Source: Crenothrix polyspora (GTDB taxonomy: Bacteria > Pseudomonadota > Gammaproteobacteria > Methylococcales > Methylomonadaceae). From it: a DNA stretch of 64,000 nucleotides. Under the pieces are notes generated by a model. The model did not search any database. It worked only from the letters and a program-made list of their open reading frames with translations, and was not told the DNA's origin. Where the stretch lies: assembly GCF_900163755.1 (NCBI RefSeq), contig NZ_FUKI01000101.1:27058-91057 (forward strand). The letters are read 5' to 3'. This document shows, one piece after another, positions 9,402-18,798 of the stretch. Every line of letters begins with the position of its first letter. Position 1 is the first letter of the stretch. The position numbers and the translations under genes are program-made.

Positions 9402-11142
9402 ACAGGGTTTTTTCCATATACTGCACCATTAATTGCAGCGAACGATTACCTCTAAATTCATTGATATTAAGGGTGTAAACAGCAGTACACGCACGCATTC
9501 CTTGCCAGTGTTCGGGTTTATCAATAAAAAATGCAATCGCATCGATTAATAGATCGCCGTTGAGTTTTCTAAGTAACAGCTTTAAATGCCGTTGCCCCAC
9601 AATTTTTACTTGTACCACCTCAAACTGGCCACTGAACACAGGCTCAGGACAGCCTTGCCCCCAGACGCAAGCGTTTTGTAACATATCAGCAAATTCAATG
9701 TTCATATCGTGTTCGCTAAGTTCACCATCAACCAGTAATTTTTGCGCTAGATCGACCTGTGCTAGGCGTTTTTTAACCATTGCATCAAATAGCAGGGCAA
9801 AGGCTGGGTAATCGTGCATGGCAATCGTTAATCCTGCTGCCATTGCATGGCCACCAAACATATACAATAATTTAGGCTGTGCGATGGCGATATCGGCTAA
9901 TACATCACGAATGTGTACACCTGGAATTGATCGTGCCGAGCCTTTAATTAGATCTTTACCGGCAGAAGCAAAGGCAATCACGGGACGATGCAGTTGATCT
10001 TTAATACGTGATGCCAAAATACCAATAACACCTTGATGCCAGTTAGCTTCATACAAGCAAACGCCTGCGAGCGCTTGTTTGCCATCCAGCATTTTCATTT
10101 CGCTTATCAAATGCTGGGCTTCTTGTTTCATTTGGCCTTCAACTTCTTTGCGGTCATTATTTAACGCATCTAATTGATCAGCCATTTTTTTAGCAGTGAT
10201 CAAATCGGTCGCTAACAAGCATTGTATGCCTAGCGACATATCGTCCATACGGCCTGCGGCATTTAAACGTGGCCCCAATGCAAAGCCTAAATCGGATGCT
10301 TGAATGGTGTGTGGACTTTTACCGGCCACCGCAATTAATGCATTAATGCCAGGCTGCGCTGCGCCTGCGCGAATACGCAATAAGCCATGATGCACCAAAA
10401 TACGATTCACCGCATCTAACGCTACAACATCGGCCACTGTGCCCAAGGCGACGTAATCCAGTAAGCTGGCCAAATTGGGTTCAGGGCGTTGTTCTGTAAA
10501 CCAAGCGATTTCTCGTAAACGGCTGCGTAAGGCCAGTAATACATAAAACATCGTACCCACACCGGCAATTGCCTTGCTTGGAAATTCATCACCAACCAAA
10601 GCCGGATTAACAATAGCTGCCGCAGCCGGTAATTGCTTACCAGGTAAATGGTGATCGGTAATTAAAACTTTAATGCCCAGTGCATTGGCTGCATCAACGC
10701 CTTCAATACTGGAAATGCCATTATCAACGGTCAGAATAATATCCGGCTGTTGTAACTTAACCAGCTCAACGAGTTCCGGTGTTAAACCGTAGGCATATTC
10801 AAAGCGATTTGGCACAACAAAGCGCACTTGCTGCAAGCCGAGTAACTGCAAGCCTTTAATGGCTAACGCACAACTGGTTGCGCCATCGGCATCAAAATCT
10901 GCTACCACGGTGATGCGTTGTTGCTGCAAAAATGCGGTGATAAGATGATTCACCATAGTCTGCATGTTTGACAATAACCAGGGCGAAGGTAGCTTAGCGA
11001 ATGATCTGTCCAGATCAGCAGCTGATGTTAAATCACGACTTAAAAACACCCGTTCCAAAACGGGATGTATATCACCCAAGCTATTGGATTTTTTAGCAAC
11101 TTGTCGAGTAACAATGGTTTTTTTAACGCCTTGGGAATACAT
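9400..11142 (-). CDS. recJ: Single-stranded-DNA-specific exonuclease RecJ
   Basis: The 580-residue protein (E. coli RecJ 577) is a DHH-superfamily 5'-3' single-strand exonuclease for recombination and repair. The DHH core shows VVADFDADGATSCALAIKGL (motif DFDADG), ILTVDNGISS, VLITDHHLPG (DHH) and GTVADVVALD; the DHHA1 part has FGGHAMAAGLTI near the end, then an OB-fold tail. The ATG at 11142 (MYSQGVKKTIVTRQV) is preferred; the frame is open from 11193 but the extra 17 residues do not look like RecJ. The gene is alone and convergent with the parvulin operon. Confidence 0.95.
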   Translation of the reverse strand: MYSQGVKKTIVTRQVAKKSNSLGDIHPVLERVFLSRDLTSAADLDRSFAKLPSPWLLSNMQTMVNHLITAFLQQQRITVVADFDADGATSCALAIKGLQLLGLQQVRFVVPNRFEYAYGLTPELVELVKLQQPDIILTVDNGISSIEGVDAANALGIKVLITDHHLPGKQLPAAAAIVNPALVGDEFPSKAIAGVGTMFYVLLALRSRLREIAWFTEQRPEPNLASLLDYVALGTVADVVALDAVNRILVHHGLLRIRAGAAQPGINALIAVAGKSPHTIQASDLGFALGPRLNAAGRMDDMSLGIQCLLATDLITAKKMADQLDALNNDRKEVEGQMKQEAQHLISEMKMLDGKQALAGVCLYEANWHQGVIGILASRIKDQLHRPVIAFASAGKDLIKGSARSIPGVHIRDVLADIAIAQPKLLYMFGGHAMAAGLTIAMHDYPAFALLFDAMVKKRLAQVDLAQKLLVDGELSEHDMNIEFADMLQNACVWGQGCPEPVFSGQFEVVQVKIVGQRHLKLLLRKLNGDLLIDAIAFFIDKPEHWQGMRACTAVYTLNINEFRGNRSLQLMVQYMEKTL

Positions 11143-12079
11143 AATGCCTGCTGGGTAAGTAGTTGTAAATGTAGCGGATGTTGTATAGTGCAAAAAATTA
11201 TATGTGTCGCATAAAAGCTTACGCTAGATTTTTTAAAACGGTACTGTTTTAGCAGTTATTGAAAAATTTAATGGCTTTATTTGTGACGCGATTCACGTTA
11301 TTTTCGGTATAACTAATGTATGCTAAACGAGCTTAAAGGTGTGGTAAAAACAATAGCAATCGCAGCTCGATAGTGTCGGTTTAATTTACAAATATATTCT
11401 TAAAAACAAAAAATATAAACACTAAGTTAGCCTAAATACGCTATCGGCAAAGCCAGAGAGCTTGTTGACTGTATGCTTTACAGTGATGTGGAAATATTCA
11501 AGCTATGGTGGAATAGCACAGGTTTTTATTTATCACTAACTATGTCGTATTAATTTACAACTTAGCGAATATTTTTCAACTAAAATACCGAGTGATACTA
11601 ATAATAGACTGATTTTGTGAGTATAGTTTTTTATGGCACAACTATTGCATTTTATTGTTCTATGAATCGGGTTAAATTTAGCCATATGCCTGCACAACAC
11701 GTTTAGGTAACAAATGACAGGCGCACTCATCTTTGTTAAAAACGTAATACAGCGCTTTTGAAAATTTAAAATAATTTTTATGCGCCTCACCTGTTGATTC
11801 CTAAAACATTATAGCCAGTGTCTCGTGTCGTATACAAAAATTGTCATCTTTGATTGTATTTGTTTTTTAAAAAGAAAGAAGAAAGGAGTAAGTATTCAAG
11901 GTAAGCCCTTAAGGATTAATCTTAGCGTACTTATGTTAAGTTTTTAGTCGAAAATATTGGTTAACACGTAATCAATATTGGTTAGTAATACGTTGTTTGA
12001 TAGCTTTTAGATTGCTTAAATTCTTATTTGTGAAAAGGAAAATAAGCGTTTTTTCATTAATTTTATATAGGTTTTTTCC
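11143..12079. other. Long AT-rich intergenic region
   Basis: More than 900 bases separate the recJ start from the CotH-like gene. The stretch is AT-rich with short local palindromes (for example around 11470) and no family-recognisable open frame; a minus-strand frame at 11536-11790 looks random. A strong ribosome-site-like AAAGGAG at about 11882 is not followed by a convincing start. It must contain the promoters of both flanking genes and may hold decayed sequence. Confidence 0.4.
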
Positions 12080-13648
12080 ATGCGCAATAAATTTGGATCG
12101 TATTTGATACAAGGTCTGGCTATCAATATGTTAATTTTTTCCGGCTCAAGTCACGCCATCTCTTTAGCACGATTTAACGTGCGACTAAACGACATTGCTG
12201 TCGGTTCTGAGACGGCAAACCTTGCTAATAAACGTGCATTTGTGTCTTTAGGTAAAGGTTTTACTGCCGCAAAAGCCTTTGATCCCATATTTAAATTTGA
12301 TACCGCCGGTAGTTTTTCGTTTGAATGTGGTGGTGAAAAAATGAAAAGTGGCCAACCTTGCCATTTTAAAGCGGTAAAATACGGTGATAGCTCAGAAGTT
12401 ATTAAAGTTTTTAACGGCAGTGCGTTGGTTGATACCTATACAGTGGTGTTCACTAATCTTCCGGTTATACAAATTACAACCACAGGCCCCATTATTAATA
12501 CCCCTAAAGTTCGTGGTGATTTTCGCTTAATGAGTGGCGAATTTAACCAAGACACCGGAAAATTACCTATGGGTATAGAAACCCGTGGCCAAACAACGCA
12601 AGACTTTGATAAAAAATCTTTGGGCTTAAAATTGGGTACAGCCGCTACACCTAACAAGGTTAAATTACTTGACATGAAGGCGGGCGATGACTGGATTTTG
12701 GATGCGTCTTACGCAGACACCAGTTTTGCCCGTAATAATATTAGTATGGATGTGTTTAATGAAATCCATCCTAATAAAGACAAGGCACGCCCTAATGGGC
12801 AAAATGCCATACAAGGACAGCCAGTAGAAGCCATTGTAAACAACAAGTACCAAGGTGTTTATATTTTAAATCAGCATGTAGGGCCAACATTGCTGGGTTT
12901 AAAGCTTGCAGCCGGTAGTAGCATATATAAGGCAGATTTTTCTGTATGGCACGGAAAAACGGTGGCGACATCTGAGCTGTTCTTCCCTTATAAAAAAGGC
13001 GATATTGAATTTAATTTTTCTCAGGTATACCCCAATACCAAAGCAGACTTTGCACCGCTTAAAAAATTGATTGATTTTGTTGCCAATTCGAGTGAGCTTG
13101 ATTTTCTTGTTGGTATAGAAAAACGCATTGATTTTAACAGTCTTGCTGACTGGTACTTGCTATCAAAAGCCACCCAGTCGTCAGATACAACCTCCAAGAA
13201 TTTTTTCCTTGCACAAAATGCTGGCAGTAGTAAGTTTTTTGTTGTGCCTTGGGATCACAACGCTACCTTCGGTTTAGCGTGGGATGGTAAGGCAGATCCG
13301 ACATCTACTTTTTTTGCAACGGTAGATAATAATTTAATTAACCGATTGTTAGCTGATCCTGATACCGGCTTTAGTGAATTATTGAAAAAGCGTTGGGCGG
13401 TACTCAGCAAAACCAGTTTATCTGAAAAAGCCTTACTGGCACGTTTTAGTCAAAAACAAGCTATTTTAGTACGCGGTGGTGCAGCTAAAAGAAATGCTGC
13501 GTTATGGCCGCAACCAGGTACTGGTACACTTACCAGTGGCCAACCTAAAGGTATTTCTAACCCTACATTGAGCACAACTAAGTATTTAACCGCGTTCTTA
13601 AAAATACGTTTGCCTGCTATGACTAATTACATTAACACGTTGCCATAA
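12080..13648 (+). CDS. Secreted CotH-like kinase family protein
   Basis: The 522-residue product has a Sec signal peptide (hydrophobic core about 9-22, cleavage after SHA). About 100 residues that may form a beta domain come next, followed by a CotH-kinase-like domain: VRGDFRLM and the MGIETRGQTTQDFDKKSLGL segment, KLLDMKAGDDWILDASYAD, RNNISMDVFNEI, NNKYQGVYILNQHV, and VPWDHNATFG as the metal-binding-type motif. CotH proteins are atypical secreted kinases first known from Bacillus spore coats; bacterial homologues occur widely. Substrate here is unknown. It is monocistronic, with a terminator 65 bases after the stop. Confidence 0.85.
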   Translation: MRNKFGSYLIQGLAINMLIFSGSSHAISLARFNVRLNDIAVGSETANLANKRAFVSLGKGFTAAKAFDPIFKFDTAGSFSFECGGEKMKSGQPCHFKAVKYGDSSEVIKVFNGSALVDTYTVVFTNLPVIQITTTGPIINTPKVRGDFRLMSGEFNQDTGKLPMGIETRGQTTQDFDKKSLGLKLGTAATPNKVKLLDMKAGDDWILDASYADTSFARNNISMDVFNEIHPNKDKARPNGQNAIQGQPVEAIVNNKYQGVYILNQHVGPTLLGLKLAAGSSIYKADFSVWHGKTVATSELFFPYKKGDIEFNFSQVYPNTKADFAPLKKLIDFVANSSELDFLVGIEKRIDFNSLADWYLLSKATQSSDTTSKNFFLAQNAGSSKFFVVPWDHNATFGLAWDGKADPTSTFFATVDNNLINRLLADPDTGFSELLKKRWAVLSKTSLSEKALLARFSQKQAILVRGGAAKRNAALWPQPGTGTLTSGQPKGISNPTLSTTKYLTAFLKIRLPAMTNYINTLP

Positions 13649-13713
13649 CCAATAACAACAGCGTATTATGTGCGCTGAGCAGGTTATAAGCTAAAGTCTT
13701 AGTTCCATAATAA

Positions 13714-13746
13714 CCCTCGCCGGAGTTTTCCGAGCGGGGGTTTTTT
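13714..13746 (+). terminator. Intrinsic terminator after the CotH-like gene
   Basis: A G+C-rich hairpin (CCCTCGC on the left against GCGGGGG, one G-T pair) is followed by six T. It lies between the CotH-like gene and trhO and is oriented for the former. Confidence 0.8.
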
Positions 13747-13835
13747 ATGCCTACTGACAACAGCACCGGTTTTGATTAAAATAGCCGCTTTTACGCGGTG
13801 GATTTACGATCCAACCTGCACCAGGAAAATTAGTT

Positions 13836-14810
13836 ATGTCTCAAATCGTTGTGTGTGCGCTGTATAAATTTGTTACCTTGGATGATTATCAAGACTTACG
13901 TCAACCCTTACAAAACCTAATGGAAGCACACGCTATTCGCGGTACTTTACTGCTGGCGCGTGAAGGTATTAATGGCACAGTATCAGGAACGCGGCACGCT
14001 ATAGATGCGTTATTACAAGGTTTACGTAACGATGCGCGTTTGGCAGACCTTAATGGCAAAGAATCTTACACCGACACCGTTCCGTTTAATCGTGCTAAAG
14101 TTAAGCTGAAAAAAGAAATTGTTACGATGGGGGTTGCCGGTATTGATCCGCAATTTGTTGTGGGTACTTACGTTAATCCGCATGATTGGAATGCCCTGAT
14201 CAGTCAACCTGATGTATTACTTATTGATACCCGTAACGATTACGAAGTAAAAATTGGCACGTTTAAAAATGCGGTTAACCCACACACCGAGTCTTTTCGC
14301 GAGTTTCCGCAGTATGTGAAAGATCATCTTGATCCTAAAAAACATACCAAAATTGCCATGTTTTGTACGGGCGGCATTCGCTGTGAAAAATCCACGGCGT
14401 TTCTAAAAGAACAAGGCTTTGATAATGTTTACCATTTAAAAGGTGGTATCTTAAAATACCTGGAAGACGTACCCACACAAGACACGTTATGGGAAGGTGA
14501 GTGTTTTGTATTTGATGAACGGGTGACGGTTAATCATCAGCTTAAGCAAGGTCAATATGACCAATGTAATGCGTGCCGGATACCGATTACCGAAGCAGAA
14601 AAACAAGATCCACGCTATCAACAAGGGGTTAGCTGTGTTTATTGTTACGACAAAAATACCCCTGACCAAAAAGCACGTTTTACAGAGCGCGAAAAACAAA
14701 TGGCATTAGCCAAGCAACGCGGTGAGGCACATATAGGTTCTGATGCGGCTAAAGCCCTGCTAGCCAAACGTGTAGCTAAGTTAAATCGAGCCGTTACCGC
14801 GCAGTCATAA
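13836..14810 (+). CDS. trhO: tRNA uridine(34) hydroxylase, rhodanese-like (YceA/TrhO)
   Basis: A 324-residue TrhO protein, which hydroxylates U34 of tRNA on the way to 5-methoxyuridine or 5-oxyacetyl-uridine. The N-terminal domain carries [16 protein letters not shown]; the rhodanese domain (about 125-220) has [16 protein letters not shown] and the catalytic loop [17 protein letters not shown] with active cysteine C177; the C-terminal part holds a paired-cysteine region ([13 protein letters not shown]). Length and all motifs match the E. coli protein. It is monocistronic, followed at once by an inverted-repeat element. Confidence 0.95.
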   Translation: MSQIVVCALYKFVTLDDYQDLRQPLQNLMEAHAIRGTLLLAREGINGTVSGTRHAIDALLQGLRNDARLADLNGKESYTDTVPFNRAKVKLKKEIVTMGVAGIDPQFVVGTYVNPHDWNALISQPDVLLIDTRNDYEVKIGTFKNAVNPHTESFREFPQYVKDHLDPKKHTKIAMFCTGGIRCEKSTAFLKEQGFDNVYHLKGGILKYLEDVPTQDTLWEGECFVFDERVTVNHQLKQGQYDQCNACRIPITEAEKQDPRYQQGVSCVYCYDKNTPDQKARFTEREKQMALAKQRGEAHIGSDAAKALLAKRVAKLNRAVTAQS

Positions 14811-14812
14811 TC

Positions 14813-14966
14813 TTGGCTACCAACGTAGGCTGGGACAAAATGTAGCTTGGGTTGAGTGCTTTTTTCAACCTAACATGATTTAATAGGTGTTAATGTGGTT
14901 GACAAACAGCAGATCGCCCAACTTTCAGTATCATTATTTTTTGCCCCGCTTTACGTTGGTAGCCAA
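14813..14966. repeat. 154-base element with 15-base terminal inverted repeats
   Basis: TTGGCTACCAACGTA at 14813-14827 is repeated as its exact reverse complement at 14952-14966. The interior has an additional imperfect hairpin (GGGTTGAGTG...TCAACC around 14850). It contains no coding capacity, and looks like a small non-autonomous insertion element or a large terminator-like palindrome placed just after trhO. Confidence 0.75.
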
Positions 14967-14980
14967 ATTTTGGAGAAAGC

Positions 14981-15400
14981 ATGCACTGGATATTAATTGG
15001 CATTGGATTGTTAATTTTACGGTTGACTGAACCGATGTTTGGTATGTTTTTAAGCGAAATCAGTTGGTTTGTTTTTTCCGGGCTTTTTATCTATCTTGGT
15101 TTTGCTTTAAACAGCTTGCAAACGGCTATTCGAGAATTACAAATCAGACAGCGCGAATTATTGTTAGAGATCAAACGGGTATCAAAAACCACACTACGTG
15201 CTGTACAAACACTGGATTACGGTTTAGAGCAAGACGTTAAGCCCTTTGAAACCAGCTCTTGGCTAGAGGAATATGATAGACACGAGGACTCTGTTGCTGA
15301 TATATCGTCCTCATTAACTGACCAAGATTGGCAAAATTGGCTAGCTGAGCAAACGGGCACTGTATTACGTCATCAGCAACATATGCCACCCAATGTATAA
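14981..15400 (+). CDS. Small membrane protein, unknown function
   Basis: I do not recognise this 139-residue protein. It starts with a hydrophobic helix (ILIGIGLLILRL), a second one (ISWFVFSGLFIYLGFAL), then a charged helix likely to form a coiled coil (IRELQIRQRELLLEIKRVSK), and an acidic, soluble C-terminal part. The topology suggests an inner-membrane hairpin with a cytoplasmic helical tail. The start ATG at 14981 has a GGAGA ribosome site. It is a single gene next to the inverted-repeat element. Confidence 0.7.
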   Translation: MHWILIGIGLLILRLTEPMFGMFLSEISWFVFSGLFIYLGFALNSLQTAIRELQIRQRELLLEIKRVSKTTLRAVQTLDYGLEQDVKPFETSSWLEEYDRHEDSVADISSSLTDQDWQNWLAEQTGTVLRHQQHMPPNV

Positions 15401-15568
15401 TTATAGCTAATCGGTCTAACTGGACTGGCCAGTTGTCCACCTCAAAAGTTACTGCCATCAAAAACTGTCTTTCTTAAGTAAAGAAAGGCATGTCTTGTTA
15501 AATATGTAATGGCAGCAACTGTAAAAATGGCTTGCTTCTTTATCAAGCCATTCGCTCCAATTTAATAT

Positions 15569-15970
15569 TTATGGCATAGGTTTTTTACTGATTAAAACCT
15601 TATCGTCAATAATTAACTCAGTAATACCGCCAACAATTGTACGCACTGTGCAACTGGCTTTTTTAAAGCCACCGGTTTTAGCATTTTCGCCCACCCATTT
15701 TAGTGTGAGATAGGTCTCCTTATCACTGTCTGTTTCTGAGGTAAAATACACCTGCTCCTTAGTGGCTTCCATAATGGCGGCAGGGCATTTTTGGCTAGCC
15801 ATTGTATGCAGCGCCGCATAGCCGGAAACCTGTGCCGCGCCTTGTTTTTGCTCATTTGTTGAAGTATCCATTTTGCTAAGCCCTACCACTATAAAGCCTA
15901 TAACAAAAACACCCACAATACCGAACAGCATTTTGCTGGTTTCAGACATTTTTTCATTTTCTTCAGACAT
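15569..15970 (-). CDS. Single-span membrane-anchored protein, unknown
   Basis: The 133-residue product has one membrane helix near the N terminus (MLFGIVGVFVIGFIVVGL, about 14-31) preceded by an acidic cytoplasmic tip, and a soluble domain with two cysteines (QKCPAAIM and ASCTVRT) that could form a disulfide in the periplasm. Alternating strand patterns (TYLTLKWVG, TELIIDDKVLIS) suggest a small beta domain. No family recognised. A GAGAGGATCG ribosome site precedes the ATG. Confidence 0.7.
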   Translation of the reverse strand: MSEENEKMSETSKMLFGIVGVFVIGFIVVGLSKMDTSTNEQKQGAAQVSGYAALHTMASQKCPAAIMEATKEQVYFTSETDSDKETYLTLKWVGENAKTGGFKKASCTVRTIVGGITELIIDDKVLISKKPMP

Positions 15971-16046
15971 ATCGATCCTCTCTCATTGCTATTAACACGC
16001 CTCTTTTGAGGCAAAATCTTACGTTTTTAGCGTACTGGCAAGTACA

Positions 16047-16583
16047 TTAAAACTCAATCCCCTGCTCTGCTTTAATGCCTTGTTCATACGCATGTTTTAC
16101 TTTGGTCATGTCGGTTACCGTATGTGCGATGGCAATTACTTCCGGTGCTGCATTACGTCCCGTCATAATCAAGTGTAGCCATGCGGGCTTATCATGGGTA
16201 ATAAAATCAGCAATTTCTTGCCCAGAAATCCAGTTATACCCGCAACAGTAATTAATTTCATCCAGCAAAACCACATCAAACTCACCGGACAGTATTTTTT
16301 GCTTGCTGAATTCCCATATTTCTCGACTGGTCTTGATATCCTGTTCCGGATTTTTAGTATCCCACGTAAAACCATCGCCCAAGGCATGCCATTCAATATT
16401 ATCAAATTGCTGCGCTGCTTTTTGTTCGCCAGTTTGCCACTGGCCTTTAATAAATTGGATGACACATACCTTCATATTCCAGCCTGCCGCACGAAATACC
16501 ATGCCTAAAGCGCTGGATGATTTGCCCTTACCTTCGCCGGTATTAACCACTACCAGCCCTTGTCGCCGCTCTCTGGTTTTCAT
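16047..16583 (-). CDS. cobO: Cob(I)yrinic acid a,c-diamide adenosyltransferase
   Basis: The 178-residue protein is a CobO/CobA/BtuR-type ATP:corrinoid adenosyltransferase, which attaches the adenosyl group in adenosylcobalamin synthesis or salvage. The P-loop is near the N terminus ([15 protein letters not shown]), followed by [10 protein letters not shown], the [13 protein letters not shown]alker-B-like region and the [13 protein letters not shown] motif. Length is normal for the family. It is transcribed divergently from hemL across about 100 bases; both act in tetrapyrrole metabolism, so a shared control region is plausible. Confidence 0.94.
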   Translation of the reverse strand: MKTRERRQGLVVVNTGEGKGKSSSALGMVFRAAGWNMKVCVIQFIKGQWQTGEQKAAQQFDNIEWHALGDGFTWDTKNPEQDIKTSREIWEFSKQKILSGEFDVVLLDEINYCCGYNWISGQEIADFITHDKPAWLHLIMTGRNAAPEVIAIAHTVTDMTKVKHAYEQGIKAEQGIEF

Positions 16584-16686
16584 TACCTATCCTGTTATTG
16601 GAATTAGCCAAAGCCAGCATTCTACCGCATACAGCACCTGTATTCATGGTAAAGTTATAACACTATTACTTACTTATAATTTGATT

Positions 16687-17967
16687 ATGATCAACTCTTC
16701 TACATTATTTTCCGATGCTAAACACGTTATTCCTGGCGGTGTAAATTCACCCGTCCGATCATTCAGCGGTGTAGGCGGCACACCGGTTTTTATTGATCAT
16801 GCCTTAGGTGCGCATATTTTTGACAGCACCGGAAAACGTTATATTGATTATGTCGGTTCCTGGGGGCCGATGATACTGGGGCACGCGCACCCCGACGTGA
16901 TTGCTGCCGTTAAAGCCGCTGTTGACAAAGGCTTAAGTTTTGGCGCTCCCACAGAGATTGAAACCCTTATGGCACAACGTATTTGTGCCTTATTACCATC
17001 AATTGATCTGGTAAGAATGGTCAGCTCTGGCACAGAAGCTACCATGAGTGCCATCCGTTTGGCCAGAGGCTATACGGGTCGCGATAAAATTGTTAAATTT
17101 GAAGGCTGTTACCACGGTCATTCCGATTCTTTATTAGTGAAAGCAGGTTCAGGTGCGTTAACGCTGGGCGTACCCAGTTCGCCTGGGGTTACTGCGGCAG
17201 TTGCCGAAAATACCATCACCCTGCCTTACAACGACAGCGCTGCCGTTAAAGCTCTGTTTGCCGAAATTGGCGAGCAAATTGCTTGCATCATTGTAGAACC
17301 CGTGGCAGGCAATATGAATTGTATTCCGCCCGTGGCAGGCTTTCTTGAAACACTGCGCCAAGTCTGTGACCAATATCACAGTGTACTGATTTTTGACGAA
17401 GTGATGACCGGCTTTAGGGTGGCGTTAAACGGCGCACAAGGTTTATACAACATTACCCCAGATTTAACGACACTGGGTAAAATCATTGGCGGCGGTGTGC
17501 CGGTAGGTGCGTTTGGTGGGCGACGTGACATTATGGAATGTTTAGCACCGCTAGGCCCTGTTTATCAGGCGGGTACGTTGTCTGGTAATCCGGTGGCGAT
17601 GGCCGCTGGCCTAAAAACCCTGGACTTGTTAATGCAGCCGGATTTTTACCCAACACTGGCGGCAAAAGCCAAATTATTGACTGAAGGTTTAAAAGCCCGC
17701 GCCCAACAAGCAGGTGTTGCCTTTACCACCACGCAAGTTGGCGGTATGTTTGGCTTGTATTTTAATGCACAAGACAATATGACGTGCTTTGCACAGGTGA
17801 TGCAATCGGATCAGGTGCTGTTTAAACGCTTTTTTCATGCCATGCTGGAAGCTGGGGTTTATTTAGCACCGTCTGCTTTTGAGGCGGGATTTGTATCTAT
17901 GGCGCATAGCGATGATGACTTAGCTCAGACACTGGCCAGTGCTGAGCGTGTATTCAAAAGCTTATAA
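16687..17967 (+). CDS. hemL: Glutamate-1-semialdehyde 2,1-aminomutase
   Basis: A 426-residue PLP enzyme converting glutamate-1-semialdehyde to 5-aminolevulinate in the C5 route of haem and corrin synthesis. Recognisable parts are the N-terminal [11 protein letters not shown], the [18 protein letters not shown] segment, the FDEVMTGFR strand and the PLP lysine K265 in [18 protein letters not shown], the same residue number as in E. coli. The frame is open from 16303 but the ATG at 16687 ([18 protein letters not shown]) gives the standard length. It faces away from cobO. Confidence 0.96.
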   Translation: MINSSTLFSDAKHVIPGGVNSPVRSFSGVGGTPVFIDHALGAHIFDSTGKRYIDYVGSWGPMILGHAHPDVIAAVKAAVDKGLSFGAPTEIETLMAQRICALLPSIDLVRMVSSGTEATMSAIRLARGYTGRDKIVKFEGCYHGHSDSLLVKAGSGALTLGVPSSPGVTAAVAENTITLPYNDSAAVKALFAEIGEQIACIIVEPVAGNMNCIPPVAGFLETLRQVCDQYHSVLIFDEVMTGFRVALNGAQGLYNITPDLTTLGKIIGGGVPVGAFGGRRDIMECLAPLGPVYQAGTLSGNPVAMAAGLKTLDLLMQPDFYPTLAAKAKLLTEGLKARAQQAGVAFTTTQVGGMFGLYFNAQDNMTCFAQVMQSDQVLFKRFFHAMLEAGVYLAPSAFEAGFVSMAHSDDDLAQTLASAERVFKSL

Positions 17968-18017
17968 AACTCTTCAGCTAAGTTGATTTGCACGGAAGAA
18001 TATCCCCGATAAAATTT

Positions 18018-18249
18018 TACAGCGTTTTCAACTTAGGAACGCGCACGAAATAACTTGAGCAAGTTCATGCTTCGACAGGCTCAGCACGAACGGTGGTGGC
18101 GTTTAAGTTGTTCAAGTTATTTCATGCACGTTCCTTAGGACAGTTACAGCCACCGCTCGTGCTGAGCTTGTCGAAGCATGAATGGCACACTTCGACAAGC
18201 TCAGTGCGGAACGGTTACGCTGTAACTATTGAACTGTGAAAACGCTGTA
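18018..18249. repeat. Dispersed palindromic repeat, copy 1, with a nested second element
   Basis: The outer element is bounded by TACAGCGTTTTCA (18018-18030) and its reverse complement (18237-18249), with a second nested pair AGTTACAGC/GCTGTAACT and a core resembling CTTCGACAAGCTCAG in both orientations. Compared with the 129-base copies at 31864 and 44450, this copy carries 102 extra bases between CTTAGGA at 18032-18038 and an identical CTTAGGA at 18134-18140. The insert is itself a palindrome (GGAACGCGCACGAAATAACT against AGTTATTTCATGCACGTTCC). It can fold into a large hairpin after hemL and may stop transcription. Confidence 0.9.
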
Positions 18250-18798
18250 TATGTTTACGAAAGACACGAAAAATATGAAGAAGCATTTATATTTTCTGTT
18301 TTTCGTGGATAATTTTTTTGGTCGCTTTTGGGTGGCCTAATTTCAATTGAAATGATACGTATGACACACCCTACTGATTCAGTAAGCTAGGATTTTTTTT
18401 GATCGTACCGGTCATTTTTTTTGTAGCTTTATTTTAATTAAACTATGTCTTTTAACGCACTAAAATTGTGTCATATCACCTAGTTGTTATAAGTTGTTTA
18501 TAAATAATAACTTTTTTAAAATAAAACTGTGTCATATCACCTGTTTTTTTAGATCGAATATAATAATGAAATTTTTTTGCTCGCTTTTATTGTTATCGGC
18601 ATGACAAATTCCAAAAATCGCCAGAAAATATATTGTTTAAATTCAATTAATTATCTTTTTAAGAGTAAAAGTTAGTATAGTGTGGTTAGCTCGATGATGG
18701 CATAGATAATGCTGTACTTAGGCACTAGTGGCTAAAATCACTGGCATAAAAAGAATTTTAAAAAAATCCGAATAATAAAATACCCTGAGGAATATTCA
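18250..18798. other. AT-rich intergenic region upstream of the His-first secreted gene
   Basis: About 550 very AT-rich bases without an open frame I would call a gene. It contains the repeated TGTGTCATA motif described separately and presumably the promoter of the gene at 18799, whose GAGGAAT ribosome site is at about 18786. Confidence 0.5.
18467..18542 (+). promoter_or_regulatory. Two direct copies of a 15-base motif, candidate operator
   Basis: TGTGTCATATCACCT occurs at 18467-18481 and again exactly at 18528-18542, 61 bases apart (close to six helical turns). A reverse-oriented partial match, TATGACACA, lies at 18360-18368. The array lies 250-440 bases before the secreted gene at 18799. 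Sites on one helical face would suit a dimeric regulator; identity of the regulator is unknown. Confidence 0.4.

Noticed and set aside
11536..11790. Minus-strand open frame of 84 codons in the recJ-CotH gap
   Set aside because: Composition looks random, no ribosome site, no domain pattern, and the surrounding DNA is non-coding AT-rich sequence.
18018..18249. CRISPR array or tandem repeat array
   Set aside because: The repeats are inverted and nested, not regularly spaced direct repeats with unique spacers.
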